Part shown: positions 36,640 through 45,643 of the stretch, piece by piece
How the letters are laid out: every line of letters starts with the position of its first letter
How positions within the stretch are numbered: position 1 is the first letter of the stretch
Source of the DNA: an uncultured Aquimonas sp.
Lineage (GTDB): Bacteria > Pseudomonadota > Gammaproteobacteria > Xanthomonadales > Xanthomonadaceae
NCBI RefSeq assembly: GCF_937888285.1
Contig: NZ_CALART010000029.1
Coordinates: forward strand, 1 to 64,000
DNA: 64,000 nt
Direction: 5' to 3'
The notes under the pieces: model-generated
What the model saw: only the letters and a program-made list of their open reading frames with translations
Database searches by the model: none
What the model was told of the DNA's origin: nothing
Translations under genes and position numbers: made by a program

Positions 36640-37715
36640 ACGTCGTCGGCGCTGTCTGGGATCATCTGCGCCTGCAGCTGCACGACCTGCAGGGCTTCGT
36701 GCGCCTGCTGTGGAATCTGAGTCCGCTGCGCTGCCTCGGGCTGCTGATCGCCCTGCTCTGTCCGCAGCCCTCGCAGGGGCAGTCGCTGGAGGGCGCCCCG
36801 AGCGAGGGCTGGGCCCGCTGGCAGGTGCCCAAGCAGGCCGGAACCGGTCGGGTGTGCTGTTTCGAAGGCGCAGATCCGACGGGGCGCGGCTGCAGTCTGG
36901 ACGCGCGCGCCAAGGGCTATCGCCTCAATGCTTCGACTCCAGACGCGCCGGCGTCCGACCGGCTGGATGTCTACGTTCGCTTCGCCGCGGGCGAGCCGGT
37001 CGACCTGCGTGCCTACGATGGCGCCTGCCCGGTGCACTCGGCCTCGCCGCCCATCGAGCTCGCCGCGGTCAGCCCGGAGAGCAGCGTTCGCTGGCTGGTC
37101 GCGCAGAGTGTTGCGGAGCAGCGCTCACGTGGGTCGAAGACTGCCCTGGCCGACAGCGCCCTCACCGCCGTGGCCCTGCACGCCACCCCTGCCGCCACCG
37201 CGGCGCTGATTGATCTGAGCGCGGCCGACAGGCCCGAGGCGTTGCGCCGCAGCGCGACCTTCTGGCTGGGGCAGGCGCGCGGTGAACCCGGCATCGAGCG
37301 GGTACTGGCGCTGTCGCGTGGCGCCGAAGCCGACGCCTTCCAGGAGCACCTTGCCTTCGTGCTCTCGCAGTCCGGGCTGCCGCAGGCGCGCGCAGGCTTG
37401 AGCGCCCTGGCCGACGCGGGGCGCAGCGACGAGGTGCGCGGCAGCGCCCTGTTCTGGATCGCGCAGGCCGGCTGGCAGGATGCCGAGCCGCGCATCCTCG
37501 CGGTCCTGGCAGACGATGCCTCGCCCGCGCTGCAGGAGAAGGCGGTGTTCGCGCTCAGCCAGCTGGAGAAGGGCGCCGACGAGGCGTTGATCCGGGTGCT
37601 GGAGGGACGCTATTCCCGCGCGGCCAAGAAGCAGGCGTTGTTCTGGTTGAGCCAGTCGGATTCCGAACTCGCCTTCGCATTCCTGGATCGCCATCTGAGC
37701 GAAGGCGCTCGCTGA
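36636..37715 (+). CDS. HEAT-repeat protein, exported or membrane-anchored
   Basis: This 359-residue protein has a hydrophobic N-terminal segment at about residues 29-42 (LRCLGLLIALLCPQ), which may be a late signal peptide or anchor. Next comes a compact region with cysteines (GRVCCFEGADPTGRGCSLD, and CPVHS). Residues about 140-355 are HEAT-type helical pairs with repeated ALFWI/LSQ motifs (RRSATFWLGQARGEPGIERV, QEKAVFALSQLEKGADEALI). It is the last gene of the sigma operon and overlaps its upstream partner by four bases. No enzymatic motif is visible. Confidence 0.8.
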   Translation: MNVVGAVWDHLRLQLHDLQGFVRLLWNLSPLRCLGLLIALLCPQPSQGQSLEGAPSEGWARWQVPKQAGTGRVCCFEGADPTGRGCSLDARAKGYRLNASTPDAPASDRLDVYVRFAAGEPVDLRAYDGACPVHSASPPIELAAVSPESSVRWLVAQSVAEQRSRGSKTALADSALTAVALHATPAATAALIDLSAADRPEALRRSATFWLGQARGEPGIERVLALSRGAEADAFQEHLAFVLSQSGLPQARAGLSALADAGRSDEVRGSALFWIAQAGWQDAEPRILAVLADDASPALQEKAVFALSQLEKGADEALIRVLEGRYSRAAKKQALFWLSQSDSELAFAFLDRHLSEGAR

Positions 37716-37954
37716 GCCCCGGGCGTCGTCGGGCCTCCGGGACATCGCGCCGGACTTGGTCGCGTGTGCCGGGCTGCCCTCGGCACCCTCCGCCGAGTGG
37801 AGCTCCGGCGGCGTTGGTGCGGGCAGCCAGGCCAAGGTGCAACCAGACTGGATCGAGCGCACCTGGGCCCGGGCCGCAGCGCTGCTGCGGCTCAGGCTGC
37901 AATCAATCAATGGCGTCGAAGGCGCGTTGTCCTTGAGCCCTGGGTTCCGACGCG

Positions 37955-37976
37955 GCGCTGGCCCAAGGGCCAGCGC
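37955..37976. terminator. hairpin between convergent HEAT and topA genes
   Basis: GCGCTGGCCC at 37955-37964 pairs perfectly with GGGCCAGCGC at 37967-37976 around two bases, three bases from the topA stop. It lacks U-tracts on both sides. It could serve both convergent transcripts. The remaining 240 bases of the gap contain no gene that I recognise. Confidence 0.45.
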
Positions 37977-37979
37977 TGT

Positions 37980-40481
37980 TCAGAACGGAGGTGCTTCGCT
38001 GGCGGCGGTTCTTTTCGCGACCGCCTTCTTGGCAGGCGCCTTTTTCGCAGCGGCCTTCTTTGCCGGCGCCTTTTTCGCCGCCGCCTTCTTCGCGGGCGCC
38101 TTCTTTGCAGGAGCCTTCTTCACCGCCGCGGGCGCCTTCGCGGCGGCGACCTTCTCGGTGGTTTTCTTCGCTCCGAAGCGACCGCGCTTGGCCCCGCGTG
38201 CGGGAGCGGTCGCCATGATCGCTTCGCAATCCGCCAGGCTCAGTGAGGCCGGCTCGACGTCCTTCGGGATCTTGCCGTTCTTCTCGCCGTCGGTGATGTA
38301 GGGGCCGTAGCGGCCGTTGACGATCTCGATCGGGCTGCCCTCGAACTTCTTGATCAGGCGGTTGGCCGCGGCTTCGAGCTTCTCCGCCACCAGCGCCACC
38401 GCGCGCGGCAGTTCGATGGTGTAGGGGTCATCCTCGGTCTTCAGCGAGGCGTAGGTGCTGCCCAGCTTGACGAAGGGGCCGAAGCGGCCGACGCCCACCG
38501 TGACTTCCTCGCCCAGGTGGGTGCCGAGGTTGCGCGGCAGCTTGAACAGCTCCAGCGCGTCCTCCAGCGTGATCGTGTGCATGCTCTGGCCGGCGCGCAG
38601 CGAGGCGAACTTGGGCTTGTCGGCGTCCTCCTTGGTACCGATCTGGGCGAAAGGCCCGTAGCGGCCGAGGCGCACGCTCACCGGCAGGCCGGTCTTGGGA
38701 TCGTTGCCGAGCACGCGCGAGCCGCTGGCGTCGCTGCGGTCGACGGTCTCGATCTTGTCCTCGACCAGCGCCTTGAAGGGCTTCCAGAAGCGCTCCATCA
38801 GCGGCAGCCAGTCTTCCTCGCCGCGCGAGACCGCGTCGAGCTCGTCCTCGAGCTTGGCGGTGAAGTCGTAGTCGACGTACTGGGTGAAGTGCCCGGCCAG
38901 GAACTTGGCCACCGCGCGGCCGACATCGGTCGGACGGAAGCGGCGGTTGTCGAGCATCACGTACTCGCGCGACAGCAGGGTCTGGATGATGCTGGCGTAG
39001 GTCGACGGACGGCCGATGCCGAACTCTTCCAGGGCCTTGACCAGGCTGGCTTCGGAAAAGCGCGGCGGCGGCTCGGTGAAGTGCTGGTCGATGACGATGG
39101 CCGACAGCGGCACGATGTCGCCGGGCTTCATCGCCGGCAGCTTGCGGCCCTCGTCTTCGGCGTCGGCGGATTTCTGGTCGGTGCCTTCCTCGTACACGGC
39201 GAGGAAGCCGGGATCGATGATGGTGGTGCCGGTGGCACGGAAGCCGTGGTCGCGGCCGGCGGCGAGTTCGACGCTGACCGTGTTCATCGTGGCCGGCACC
39301 ATCTGGCAGGCCACCGCGCGTTTCCAGATCAGCTCGTAGAGCTTCTGTTCGTCCGGATTCAGGTACGCGGCCACCGACTTCGGCGTCAGCTTGGCCGAGG
39401 TCGGGCGGATCGCCTCGTGCGCTTCCTGCGCGTTCTTCGACTTGGTGCGGTACTCGTTGGCGGCCGCCGGCAGCGCATCGGCGCCAAACTCGCGGGCGAT
39501 GACCTCGCGCAGCTCAGCCACGGCTTCCTGCGACAGATGGGTCGAGTCGGTACGCATGTAGCTGATCAGGCCGACCGTGCCCTGTTCGCCCAGGCTGACG
39601 CCCTCGTAAAGCTTCTGCGCGACGCGCATGGTGCGGCTGGTCGAGAAGCCGAGCTTGCGCGCGGCCTCCTGCTGCAGGGTCGAGGTGATGAAGGGCGGCG
39701 CCGGCCGGCGCTTGCGCTCGCGGCTCTGCACATCGCTGACGTGCAGGGCATCGCCGGCGGCCTTGACCAGGCGCGCGCGCGCGGCCTCGGCGTCGGCGGC
39801 ATGGGTCAGGGTGAACTGCTCGACTTTCTTGCCGTCGAGCTTGACCAGCTTGGCGTTGAAGGGGGTGACCGCATGTGCGAGCTGGGCCTCGGCGGTCCAG
39901 TACTCGCGCGGCACGAAGGCTTCGATCTCTTCCTCGCGCTCGACGATCATGCGCAGCGCCGGGCTCTGCACGCGGCCGGCGGACAGGCCGCGCTGCACTT
40001 TGCGCCACAGCACCGGCGACAGGTTGAAGCCGACCAGATAGTCGAGCGCGCGGCGCGCCTGCTGGGCGTTGACCAGGTTGTCGGAGACCGCACGCGGCTT
40101 CGACATCGCTTCCTTGATGGCGCGCGGGGTGATCTCGGTGAACACCACCCGCTGCAGGGTCTTGTCCTTCAGCAGGCCACGCTCGCGCAGCACCTCGGCG
40201 ATGTGCCAGCTGATCGCCTCGCCCTCGCGGTCCGGGTCGGTCGCGAGGAACAGGGCGTCGGCGGATTTCGCGGCCTTGGCGATGGCGTCGACATGGCGCT
40301 CGTTGCGGTCGATCAGCTCGTAGCGCATGGCGAAGTCGCGCTCGGGGTCGACCGCGCCCTCCTTCGGCACCAGATCGCGCACATGGCCGTAGGAGGCGAG
40401 GACCTGGAAGTCCTTGCCGAGGTATTTGTTGATCGTCTTCGCCTTGGCGGGGGATTCGACGATGAGGAGGTTCTTGGCCAT
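37980..40481 (-). CDS. topA: DNA topoisomerase I
   Basis: This 833-residue type IA topoisomerase relaxes negative supercoils. The Toprim domain has the catalytic glutamate in LLIVESPAKAKT and the acidic triad ATDPDREGEAISWH. The active-site tyrosine sits in GLISYMRTDSTHLS at about residue 308, and GRVQSPALRMIVEREEEI is also present. The C-terminus has Toprim_Crpt-like repeats (GRYGPFAQIG, GRFGPFVKLG, GRYGPYITDG) in place of the four-cysteine zinc fingers of E. coli TopA. It ends in a lysine/alanine tail of about 54 residues built from KKAPA/KKAAA units. ATG 40481 gives the usual MAKNLLIVESP. Confidence 0.97.
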   Translation of the reverse strand: MAKNLLIVESPAKAKTINKYLGKDFQVLASYGHVRDLVPKEGAVDPERDFAMRYELIDRNERHVDAIAKAAKSADALFLATDPDREGEAISWHIAEVLRERGLLKDKTLQRVVFTEITPRAIKEAMSKPRAVSDNLVNAQQARRALDYLVGFNLSPVLWRKVQRGLSAGRVQSPALRMIVEREEEIEAFVPREYWTAEAQLAHAVTPFNAKLVKLDGKKVEQFTLTHAADAEAARARLVKAAGDALHVSDVQSRERKRRPAPPFITSTLQQEAARKLGFSTSRTMRVAQKLYEGVSLGEQGTVGLISYMRTDSTHLSQEAVAELREVIAREFGADALPAAANEYRTKSKNAQEAHEAIRPTSAKLTPKSVAAYLNPDEQKLYELIWKRAVACQMVPATMNTVSVELAAGRDHGFRATGTTIIDPGFLAVYEEGTDQKSADAEDEGRKLPAMKPGDIVPLSAIVIDQHFTEPPPRFSEASLVKALEEFGIGRPSTYASIIQTLLSREYVMLDNRRFRPTDVGRAVAKFLAGHFTQYVDYDFTAKLEDELDAVSRGEEDWLPLMERFWKPFKALVEDKIETVDRSDASGSRVLGNDPKTGLPVSVRLGRYGPFAQIGTKEDADKPKFASLRAGQSMHTITLEDALELFKLPRNLGTHLGEEVTVGVGRFGPFVKLGSTYASLKTEDDPYTIELPRAVALVAEKLEAAANRLIKKFEGSPIEIVNGRYGPYITDGEKNGKIPKDVEPASLSLADCEAIMATAPARGAKRGRFGAKKTTEKVAAAKAPAAVKKAPAKKAPAKKAAAKKAPAKKAAAKKAPAKKAVAKRTAASEAPPF

Positions 40482-40675
40482 TTCAGTCCATCAGGGGCGT
40501 GAGGAGGACGCGGGCGCCGCGTCCTGTCGATGCGCCGGTCATTCGAAGGTGTGCAGTTAATCCCAGCGGCTGGAAGAGGCCGTGAGCAGCCGGACGCCGT
40601 TTCGGCGCGGCGACGGGCCCATTCCTGTCCGGGAGGGCCTTCCTTTCCAGTGTCACCACAGGGGATGACGGCAAG

Positions 40676-41752
40676 TCAAGCCGGTTCGGCCAGCCAGACG
40701 CGGCCATTTCCCGGCAGGGGCCGGGTTGCGGCGGGCTCTGCCGGCAGATGCAGCGCCGGCGGTGCAAGCTGCGCGCCGCGGCTGCGGGCGCGCTCGGTGT
40801 AGTCCTGGTAGGCCGGAATCGCGATCGCGGCGAGGATGCCCAACAGGGCGAGGCCGCCGAGTCCGACCACCACCACCAGGAACACGATCACGCAGCCGCC
40901 GAGTCCGCGCTGCTGGCGCTCGGGGTGCGGCGTGAAGGCCCACTTGTCGACCACCAGGGTATTGGCGACGAAGTCGTGCAGGGCCCGCTTGCGGTCGGTG
41001 AAACCCGCCATCAGGAAGCCGATCCACAGGGTCAGGTGCGACAGCGCCGCGGCGAACCAGCGCCCCAGCGCGTGGCCGAAGCTCAGGCGCCGTCCCTCAC
41101 GGTCGGTGACCTTGATGCCGAGCGCCATCTTGCCGACGGTCGCCTGGTTGGAGGAGCTCTCCATCAGCGCGTAATACAGTCCGGCCATCACGAAATAGAT
41201 CAGATAGACCATCAGGTACAGGCCGATCATGGCCGGCGTCGGCGCGCCGTTGGAATCCTGCAGCGCGCTCATCATGCCCACGGCGAACACCGCGCCGAGC
41301 ACCCCGGCAACGATCTGGGCGACGATGCCGATCAGGAAGCCATCGAGAAACACGGCTGCCCAGCGCCTCAGAAAGCCGGCGTAGACCACCTCGCCCGTGT
41401 TCGACCACTGGGGCTCGACGTCCAGCCGGGCCGCGCTGGGGGCGTAGGGCGATGCGGGGGCACCCGCGGGCGCGGCGGCGCTCGCAGGGTTCGCCACGGC
41501 CGCCGGCGCAGCGGCGGCGGCGGGCGCGGGTTGAGCCTTCGGCTGAGAAGCGGGGACTGTCGTCAGGCCGAGTTCGGCAGCGGCAGTGGACAGCGGCCGC
41601 CACTCCGGCCAGCCCTCGCGCCAGACCAGGCTGTCCGGCCGCACCCGGCCCTGGCGGGCGTGGCCAACCAGGATCGCCGGGCTGACCGGGCCCTGTTGCT
41701 GGCCCTGCGCGTCGACGTAGTACCAGGGCTGTGGGCTGGTGGGGGTGTTCAT
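40676..41752 (-). CDS. GYF_2-RDD membrane protein with pilin-like C-terminal helix
   Basis: The 358-residue protein starts with a GYF_2 domain (WYYVDAQGQQQGPVS and LVWREGWPEWRPLSTA, residues 9-55), an Ala/Pro linker to about 115, and an RDD domain. The RDD part (GFLRRWAAVFLDGFLIGIVA, QATVGKMALGIKVTD, KRALHDFVANTLVVDK) has about four helices. Residues 301-323, LALLGILAAIAIPAYQDYTE and beyond, closely copy the N-terminal helix of type IV pilins but sit near the C-terminus and lack the pilin leader. The function is unknown. A weak promoter (TTGACC, TAAAGC, 15-base spacer) lies at 41786-41812 on the minus strand. It lies upstream of topA on the same strand, 194 bases apart. Confidence 0.88.
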   Translation of the reverse strand: MNTPTSPQPWYYVDAQGQQQGPVSPAILVGHARQGRVRPDSLVWREGWPEWRPLSTAAAELGLTTVPASQPKAQPAPAAAAAPAAVANPASAAAPAGAPASPYAPSAARLDVEPQWSNTGEVVYAGFLRRWAAVFLDGFLIGIVAQIVAGVLGAVFAVGMMSALQDSNGAPTPAMIGLYLMVYLIYFVMAGLYYALMESSSNQATVGKMALGIKVTDREGRRLSFGHALGRWFAAALSHLTLWIGFLMAGFTDRKRALHDFVANTLVVDKWAFTPHPERQQRGLGGCVIVFLVVVVGLGGLALLGILAAIAIPAYQDYTERARSRGAQLAPPALHLPAEPAATRPLPGNGRVWLAEPA

Positions 41753-42070
41753 GGCGGCGGCTTCCGGGGCGTCAAACCGGGCGATGCTTTACCGGTGTGA
41801 TGCAAAGGTCAAGAACATTCGCCACGCACAGGGCGCGCGACGCGGTCTTTGGACGCCTGGTTTCCGTCCGTCGCCCCGGGCAACGTGGGCCGTGCGGGCG
41901 TTGGGCATGCGTGCGCGGACGCCCGCGAACCGGCGCCGGCGCGCGTGCTTCGATCGAACGGATGCGCTCGACAGGCCCTCGGAGCGCACGAGAAATCCAG
42001 ACGCCGTGGCGGGCTGCCGCCACGGGCGCCCGGGGGCGGCCCGCAGTCGGCGGAGGATTCCGACAGGCTC

Positions 42071-42547
42071 TCAGTGCAGGGCTTCGCCATCCAGCGCGAA
42101 CAGGTGGCTTTCCATCCAGGCGAACGCGGCCTCCCGGCCGGGCTGGTTGAACAGCACCATCAGCACCACCCACTTGAGGTCGTCGAGGTCGAGTTCGGCT
42201 TGATCGAGCGCCATCGCGCGGTCGATGACCTGCTCGCGCAGCGCGCCGTCGAGGATGCCGATCTGCTCAAGGAACAGCAGGAAACCGCGGCAGTCGAGGT
42301 CCAGGCGCTCCTGCTCCTGCGCGGCATACAGCCGCAGAGGGCTGGCCATGGGCAGGGTGGTGTCAGGTGAGGCGCGGAGCTGCTCCAGGCCATCGAGCCA
42401 GTCGAAGGCCTTGCTCACCTCGGCCGGACTGAAGCCGGCCTGGATCAGGCTGGCCTGCAGGGAATCGCGATCGCGGACGGCATCGGGGTCGTCGTAGAAG
42501 TAGTTCTCGAACAGGTAGAGCAGTACGTCCAACAGGGTCTCTTTCAT
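42071..42547 (-). CDS. smg: Smg family protein (DUF494)
   Basis: The 158-residue product matches Smg: MKETLLDVLLYLFENYFYDD at the N-terminus, then LIQAGFSPAEVSKAFDWLDG and the C-terminal DLDDLKWVVLMVLFNQPGRE. It is a cytosolic protein of unknown function, conserved beside dprA in many proteobacteria, as it is here. ATG 42547 gives the family N-terminus; nine further codons upstream are not conserved. The gap to dprA is 32 bases, so they are likely co-transcribed. Confidence 0.93.
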   Translation of the reverse strand: MKETLLDVLLYLFENYFYDDPDAVRDRDSLQASLIQAGFSPAEVSKAFDWLDGLEQLRASPDTTLPMASPLRLYAAQEQERLDLDCRGFLLFLEQIGILDGALREQVIDRAMALDQAELDLDDLKWVVLMVLFNQPGREAAFAWMESHLFALDGEALH

Positions 42548-42579
42548 CCAGCCTCTGCCTGCGCCGGCGCGCATTGGGT

Positions 42580-43707
42580 TCAGGAAGACCGCCGTGTGTA
42601 GCGGCCATGCTGTGCGCTGACCACTCCCTCCAGTTCCAGCAGGACCAGCATGGAGGACAGCTCCCCGACGGTCAACCCGCTGCGCTCGGCGAGGATGTCG
42701 ATGCCGACCGGGTCATGCCCGAGCGCCGCCAGCAGCCGGACGCGCTGCGGGTCAGGCTCGATCGGGTTCGCGGCGGGCGCAGTCGCGCTCGCCGCCGCCA
42801 CCGCTTGAAGACGGCCGCGCAGGCTGGACGCCAGTCGCTGCGCCGCAGGCCCGAGTGCGTCGATGACGTCGGCCGAGGTCTCGACCAGCGCGGCACCGTC
42901 ACGGATGAGGCGGTGGCAACCGCGCGCCAGCGGATTGTGGATCGAGCCGGGGATGGCGAAGACTTCGCGTCCCGCTTCGCTGGCATTGCGTGCGGTGATC
43001 AGGGCGCCGCTGCGCTGCGCCGCTTCCACCACCAGGGTGCCCAGAGCCAGGCCGGCGATGATCCGGTTGCGGCGCGGAAAATGGTCGGGGCGGGCCGCCG
43101 TCCCGGGCGCGAACTCGCTGACGATGCAGCCGTGTTCGCGGATCCGGGTGGCGAGCACGCGATTGCGCGCGGGGTAGACCCGATCGGGGCCGGTGCCGAC
43201 CACCGCGATGGTCGGCTGGCCAGCATCCAGCGCGGCCGCATGCGCAGCCGCGTCGATGCCGTCGGCCAGACCGCTGGTCACGACCAGACCGCTGCGCGCG
43301 AAGCTCGCCGCGAAGTCCGCCGCCGTATCGATGCCGCCAGAGGTCGGATTGCGGCTGCCGACGATGGCGATCTGCGGAAACCACAGCAGGTCGCTGTTGC
43401 CGCTGATGAACAGCACGGGGGGAGGACCGGGCGACTCCGCCAGCAGCGCGGGGTAGTCGGCATCACCGAGTTCGATCAGGCGGTTGCCGGGCTGTGCCAG
43501 CCATTCGGCGTCCGCTGCCGCGCGCTCGGGCTCCCGAGCGAGGAAGGCCGCAACGGCAGCTCCGGAGACACCCAGCGCGCGCAGGGCAGCGCTGGAGCCT
43601 GATTCCAGCCGCTCTGCGACCTGCGCATCTTCCAGCGCCAGACGCAGCACGCGCCCCGGCAAGGGGGCGCGTACAGCGGCGAACCAGACCTCGGGTCGCA
43701 GCTTCAA
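42580..43707 (-). CDS. dprA: DNA-processing protein DprA
   Basis: This 375-residue protein loads RecA onto incoming single-stranded DNA during transformation. The Rossmann-like core has IVGSRNPTSGG, VVTSGLADGIDAAAH, VVGTGPDRVYPARN, DHFPRRNRIIAGLALGTLVV and SGALITARNASEAGREVFAI. A C-terminal winged-helix-like domain (DPVGIDILAERSGLTVGELS) is also present. All core motifs are intact. It lies between the LysM gene (13 bases upstream) and smg, suggesting one operon. Its presence hints at competence, though no other com genes lie in the window. Confidence 0.96.
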   Translation of the reverse strand: MKLRPEVWFAAVRAPLPGRVLRLALEDAQVAERLESGSSAALRALGVSGAAVAAFLAREPERAAADAEWLAQPGNRLIELGDADYPALLAESPGPPPVLFISGNSDLLWFPQIAIVGSRNPTSGGIDTAADFAASFARSGLVVTSGLADGIDAAAHAAALDAGQPTIAVVGTGPDRVYPARNRVLATRIREHGCIVSEFAPGTAARPDHFPRRNRIIAGLALGTLVVEAAQRSGALITARNASEAGREVFAIPGSIHNPLARGCHRLIRDGAALVETSADVIDALGPAAQRLASSLRGRLQAVAAASATAPAANPIEPDPQRVRLLAALGHDPVGIDILAERSGLTVGELSSMLVLLELEGVVSAQHGRYTRRSS

Positions 43708-43720
43708 TGCAGGCGTATCG

Positions 43721-44872
43721 TCAGGGCAGACGGTCTGGCGCCTTGGCGATGTTGTCGACGCCGGCCGGTCGGATCGCGTCCATCACCAAGCCGTAGCTGA
43801 CCTTGTCGAAGGTGCGGAAGATCATCACGTGGCCAACGAATTCGTCAGGCAGTTTGACCTGGCGCGAGGGCAGGTTGGCGGTGAAATCCGTACGGTTGGC
43901 GATGTGGTCGCTGACGCGGTCGCCTTCACCATACAGAGCGAACACCTGACCGTTCTCGATGCCATCGCGTGCGCCGGCCGACAGTGCCACCACGTCGCGC
44001 GGACCGGCGACGCGGTAGTAGTCGGTGACGGCCAGCACACGCATGTTGTCGGGCACGCGCTCCGGTGCGCGCGGGGTGAAGTACAGGTCGAAGGCAGGCT
44101 CCTGCACCGGCATCAGCAGGTCGCCGGCGCGCACTTCCTTGCCCTCGGGGGCCAGCAGCAGCGTGGCGGGGTCACCGGCAACCGTGACTTCGGCAGTGGT
44201 GATGTCGGCGACTTCCCAGCCGAGCACTTCGAAGCCGTTGTCGGACGCCGCGTAGTAGGCCCACTCGATCCCGAGCGTGCGCGGGGTCAGGCCGTCACGC
44301 GCATTCCATTCGTCCTGCTTGAAGCGGTGTTTGCCGTCGGTCGCGCGGGGATGCACCGCGTAGCGCACCGTCGGACGCACGATCGCCCAGCGCTGGCCCG
44401 GCTTGAAGTCGACGCCACGCGCGTACACGACCTGGCCGGAGGCACCGCGCAGGCGGTTCTCCTCGATCGCCAGCACATAGGGCAGGCCCTTCGGCTCCTC
44501 ATCGAGCACACGCATGCGCTTCAGGAAGGACTCGACTTCCTGCAGCGGGATTGTGCGAATGGCGTCATCGGCTTCGCGGCGGATCTGCGGATCGCGGCGA
44601 TTGACGCCGAGCACAGGGCGGCCGTCGAGGTAGGCGAGGCTGATGACATCGCCCGGATAGATGAGGTGCGGATTCTCGATCTGCGGGTTGGCCTGCCAGA
44701 TCTCCGGCCACAGCCAAGGCTGCTTGAGGAAGCGGCCGGCGATGTCCCACAGGGTGTCGCCCTTCTGCACCACGTAGGTGTCGGGGTGGTCATCGCGCAG
44801 CTGCTGGGCCGCCACGCAGGTGGCAAAGGTCAGCACGGCGACGGCGAAAACTGAAAGCAGTTTTTTAAACAT
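43721..44872 (-). CDS. LysM peptidoglycan-binding protein
   Basis: The 383-residue exported protein has a signal peptide (MFKKLLSVFAVAVLTFATCV) and one LysM domain at about residues 30-80 (YVVQKGDTLWDIAGRFLKQP, HLIYPGDVISLAYLDGRPVL). The rest is a beta-rich conserved region typical of the LysM proteins found next to dprA in gammaproteobacteria. It probably binds peptidoglycan in the periplasm; no catalytic domain is visible. ATG 44881 (MAAMFKK) is an alternative start. A promoter candidate lies at 44912-44940. It is the first gene of the lysM-dprA-smg operon and is divergent from def. Confidence 0.92.
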   Translation of the reverse strand: MFKKLLSVFAVAVLTFATCVAAQQLRDDHPDTYVVQKGDTLWDIAGRFLKQPWLWPEIWQANPQIENPHLIYPGDVISLAYLDGRPVLGVNRRDPQIRREADDAIRTIPLQEVESFLKRMRVLDEEPKGLPYVLAIEENRLRGASGQVVYARGVDFKPGQRWAIVRPTVRYAVHPRATDGKHRFKQDEWNARDGLTPRTLGIEWAYYAASDNGFEVLGWEVADITTAEVTVAGDPATLLLAPEGKEVRAGDLLMPVQEPAFDLYFTPRAPERVPDNMRVLAVTDYYRVAGPRDVVALSAGARDGIENGQVFALYGEGDRVSDHIANRTDFTANLPSRQVKLPDEFVGHVMIFRTFDKVSYGLVMDAIRPAGVDNIAKAPDRLP

Positions 44873-44911
44873 GGCGGCCATCTACCTGATTTACCAAGCA
44901 GGTTTGTCGGC

Positions 44912-44940
44912 ACTATAGCGTAAAGATTTGTGGATTAGAA
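44912..44940 (-). promoter_or_regulatory. promoter of the LysM-dprA-smg operon
   Basis: On the minus strand TTCTAA (44935-44940) and TATAGT (44912-44917) are 17 bases apart, about 40 bases before the LysM start codon. The region is locally AT-rich, as expected for a promoter in this GC-rich sequence. Confidence 0.45.
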
Positions 44941-45028
44941 ACGGTTCAGGTTCACACTATGGCGCTTGATGTCGGCCCCGCATGGCAGGTCTGCTGCGCC
45001 TGCGCCGACGCGGTGTTCAGGGCGCCGC

Positions 45029-45037
45029 TGCTATAGT
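45029..45037 (+). promoter_or_regulatory. extended -10 promoter for def-fmt-rsmB
   Basis: TGCTATAGT (45029-45037) is a good extended -10 element with no clear -35 box. It lies 53 bases before the def start codon. A second candidate (TTAGAA, 17 bases, TATGGC at 44935-44963) overlaps the divergent LysM promoter. Confidence 0.4.
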
Positions 45038-45089
45038 CCGCGCTCCAAGTTCCCTTGATTCCGGGCGCGCTCGCGCCAAGGTAGCGGCC

Positions 45090-45599
45090 ATGGCCACGCT
45101 TCCCATCCTCGAATTCCCCGATCCCCGCCTGCGCACCCGCGCCCGCGAAGTACTGCCCGCGGATTTCACGCCCGAGCTGCAGCAGCTGATCGACGACATG
45201 TTCGAGACCATGTACGCGGCGCCCGGCATCGGCCTCGCCGCGACCCAGGTCGATCGCCATCTGCGCTTCATGGTGATGGACGTCAGCGAGGACAAATCCG
45301 AGCCGCGCGTGTTCATCAATCCGCAGATCGTCGAAAGCGACGGCCACCAGGTCTACCAGGAGGGCTGTCTGTCGGTCCCCGGTATCTTCGCCGACGTGAC
45401 CCGGGCCAACCAGATCACCGTGCGTGCGCTCGACCGCCGGGGGCAGACCTTCGACCTCAAGGCCGACGGCCTGTTGGCCGTCTGCATCCAGCATGAGATG
45501 GACCACCTCGACGGCAAGGTCTTCGTCGACTACCTGTCGCCGCTGAAGCGCGAGATGGTGCGCAAGAAGCTGGCCAAGCAGCGTCGCGGCGCGGCCTGA
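45090..45599 (+). CDS. def: peptide deformylase
   Basis: This 169-residue Fe/Zn metalloenzyme removes the formyl group from nascent N-termini. All three motifs are present: GIGLAATQV (46-54), EGCLSVP (91-97, cysteine ligand) and HEMDHLDG (135 on, two histidine ligands and catalytic glutamate). ATG 45090 follows AAGG and gives the family N-terminus; the 36 residues upstream are leader. It heads the def-fmt-rsmB operon, 44 bases before fmt. Confidence 0.97.
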   Translation: MATLPILEFPDPRLRTRAREVLPADFTPELQQLIDDMFETMYAAPGIGLAATQVDRHLRFMVMDVSEDKSEPRVFINPQIVESDGHQVYQEGCLSVPGIFADVTRANQITVRALDRRGQTFDLKADGLLAVCIQHEMDHLDGKVFVDYLSPLKREMVRKKLAKQRRGAA

Positions 45600-45643
45600 T
45601 CGAACCTGCAGCGGGTGCCTCGCACCCGCGGAGACGCCCCCCC

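Noticed and set aside
38517..40502. A 661-codon plus-strand frame opposite topA
   Set aside because: It is the antisense shadow of topA; its composition is typical of reversed GC-rich codons and no domain is present.
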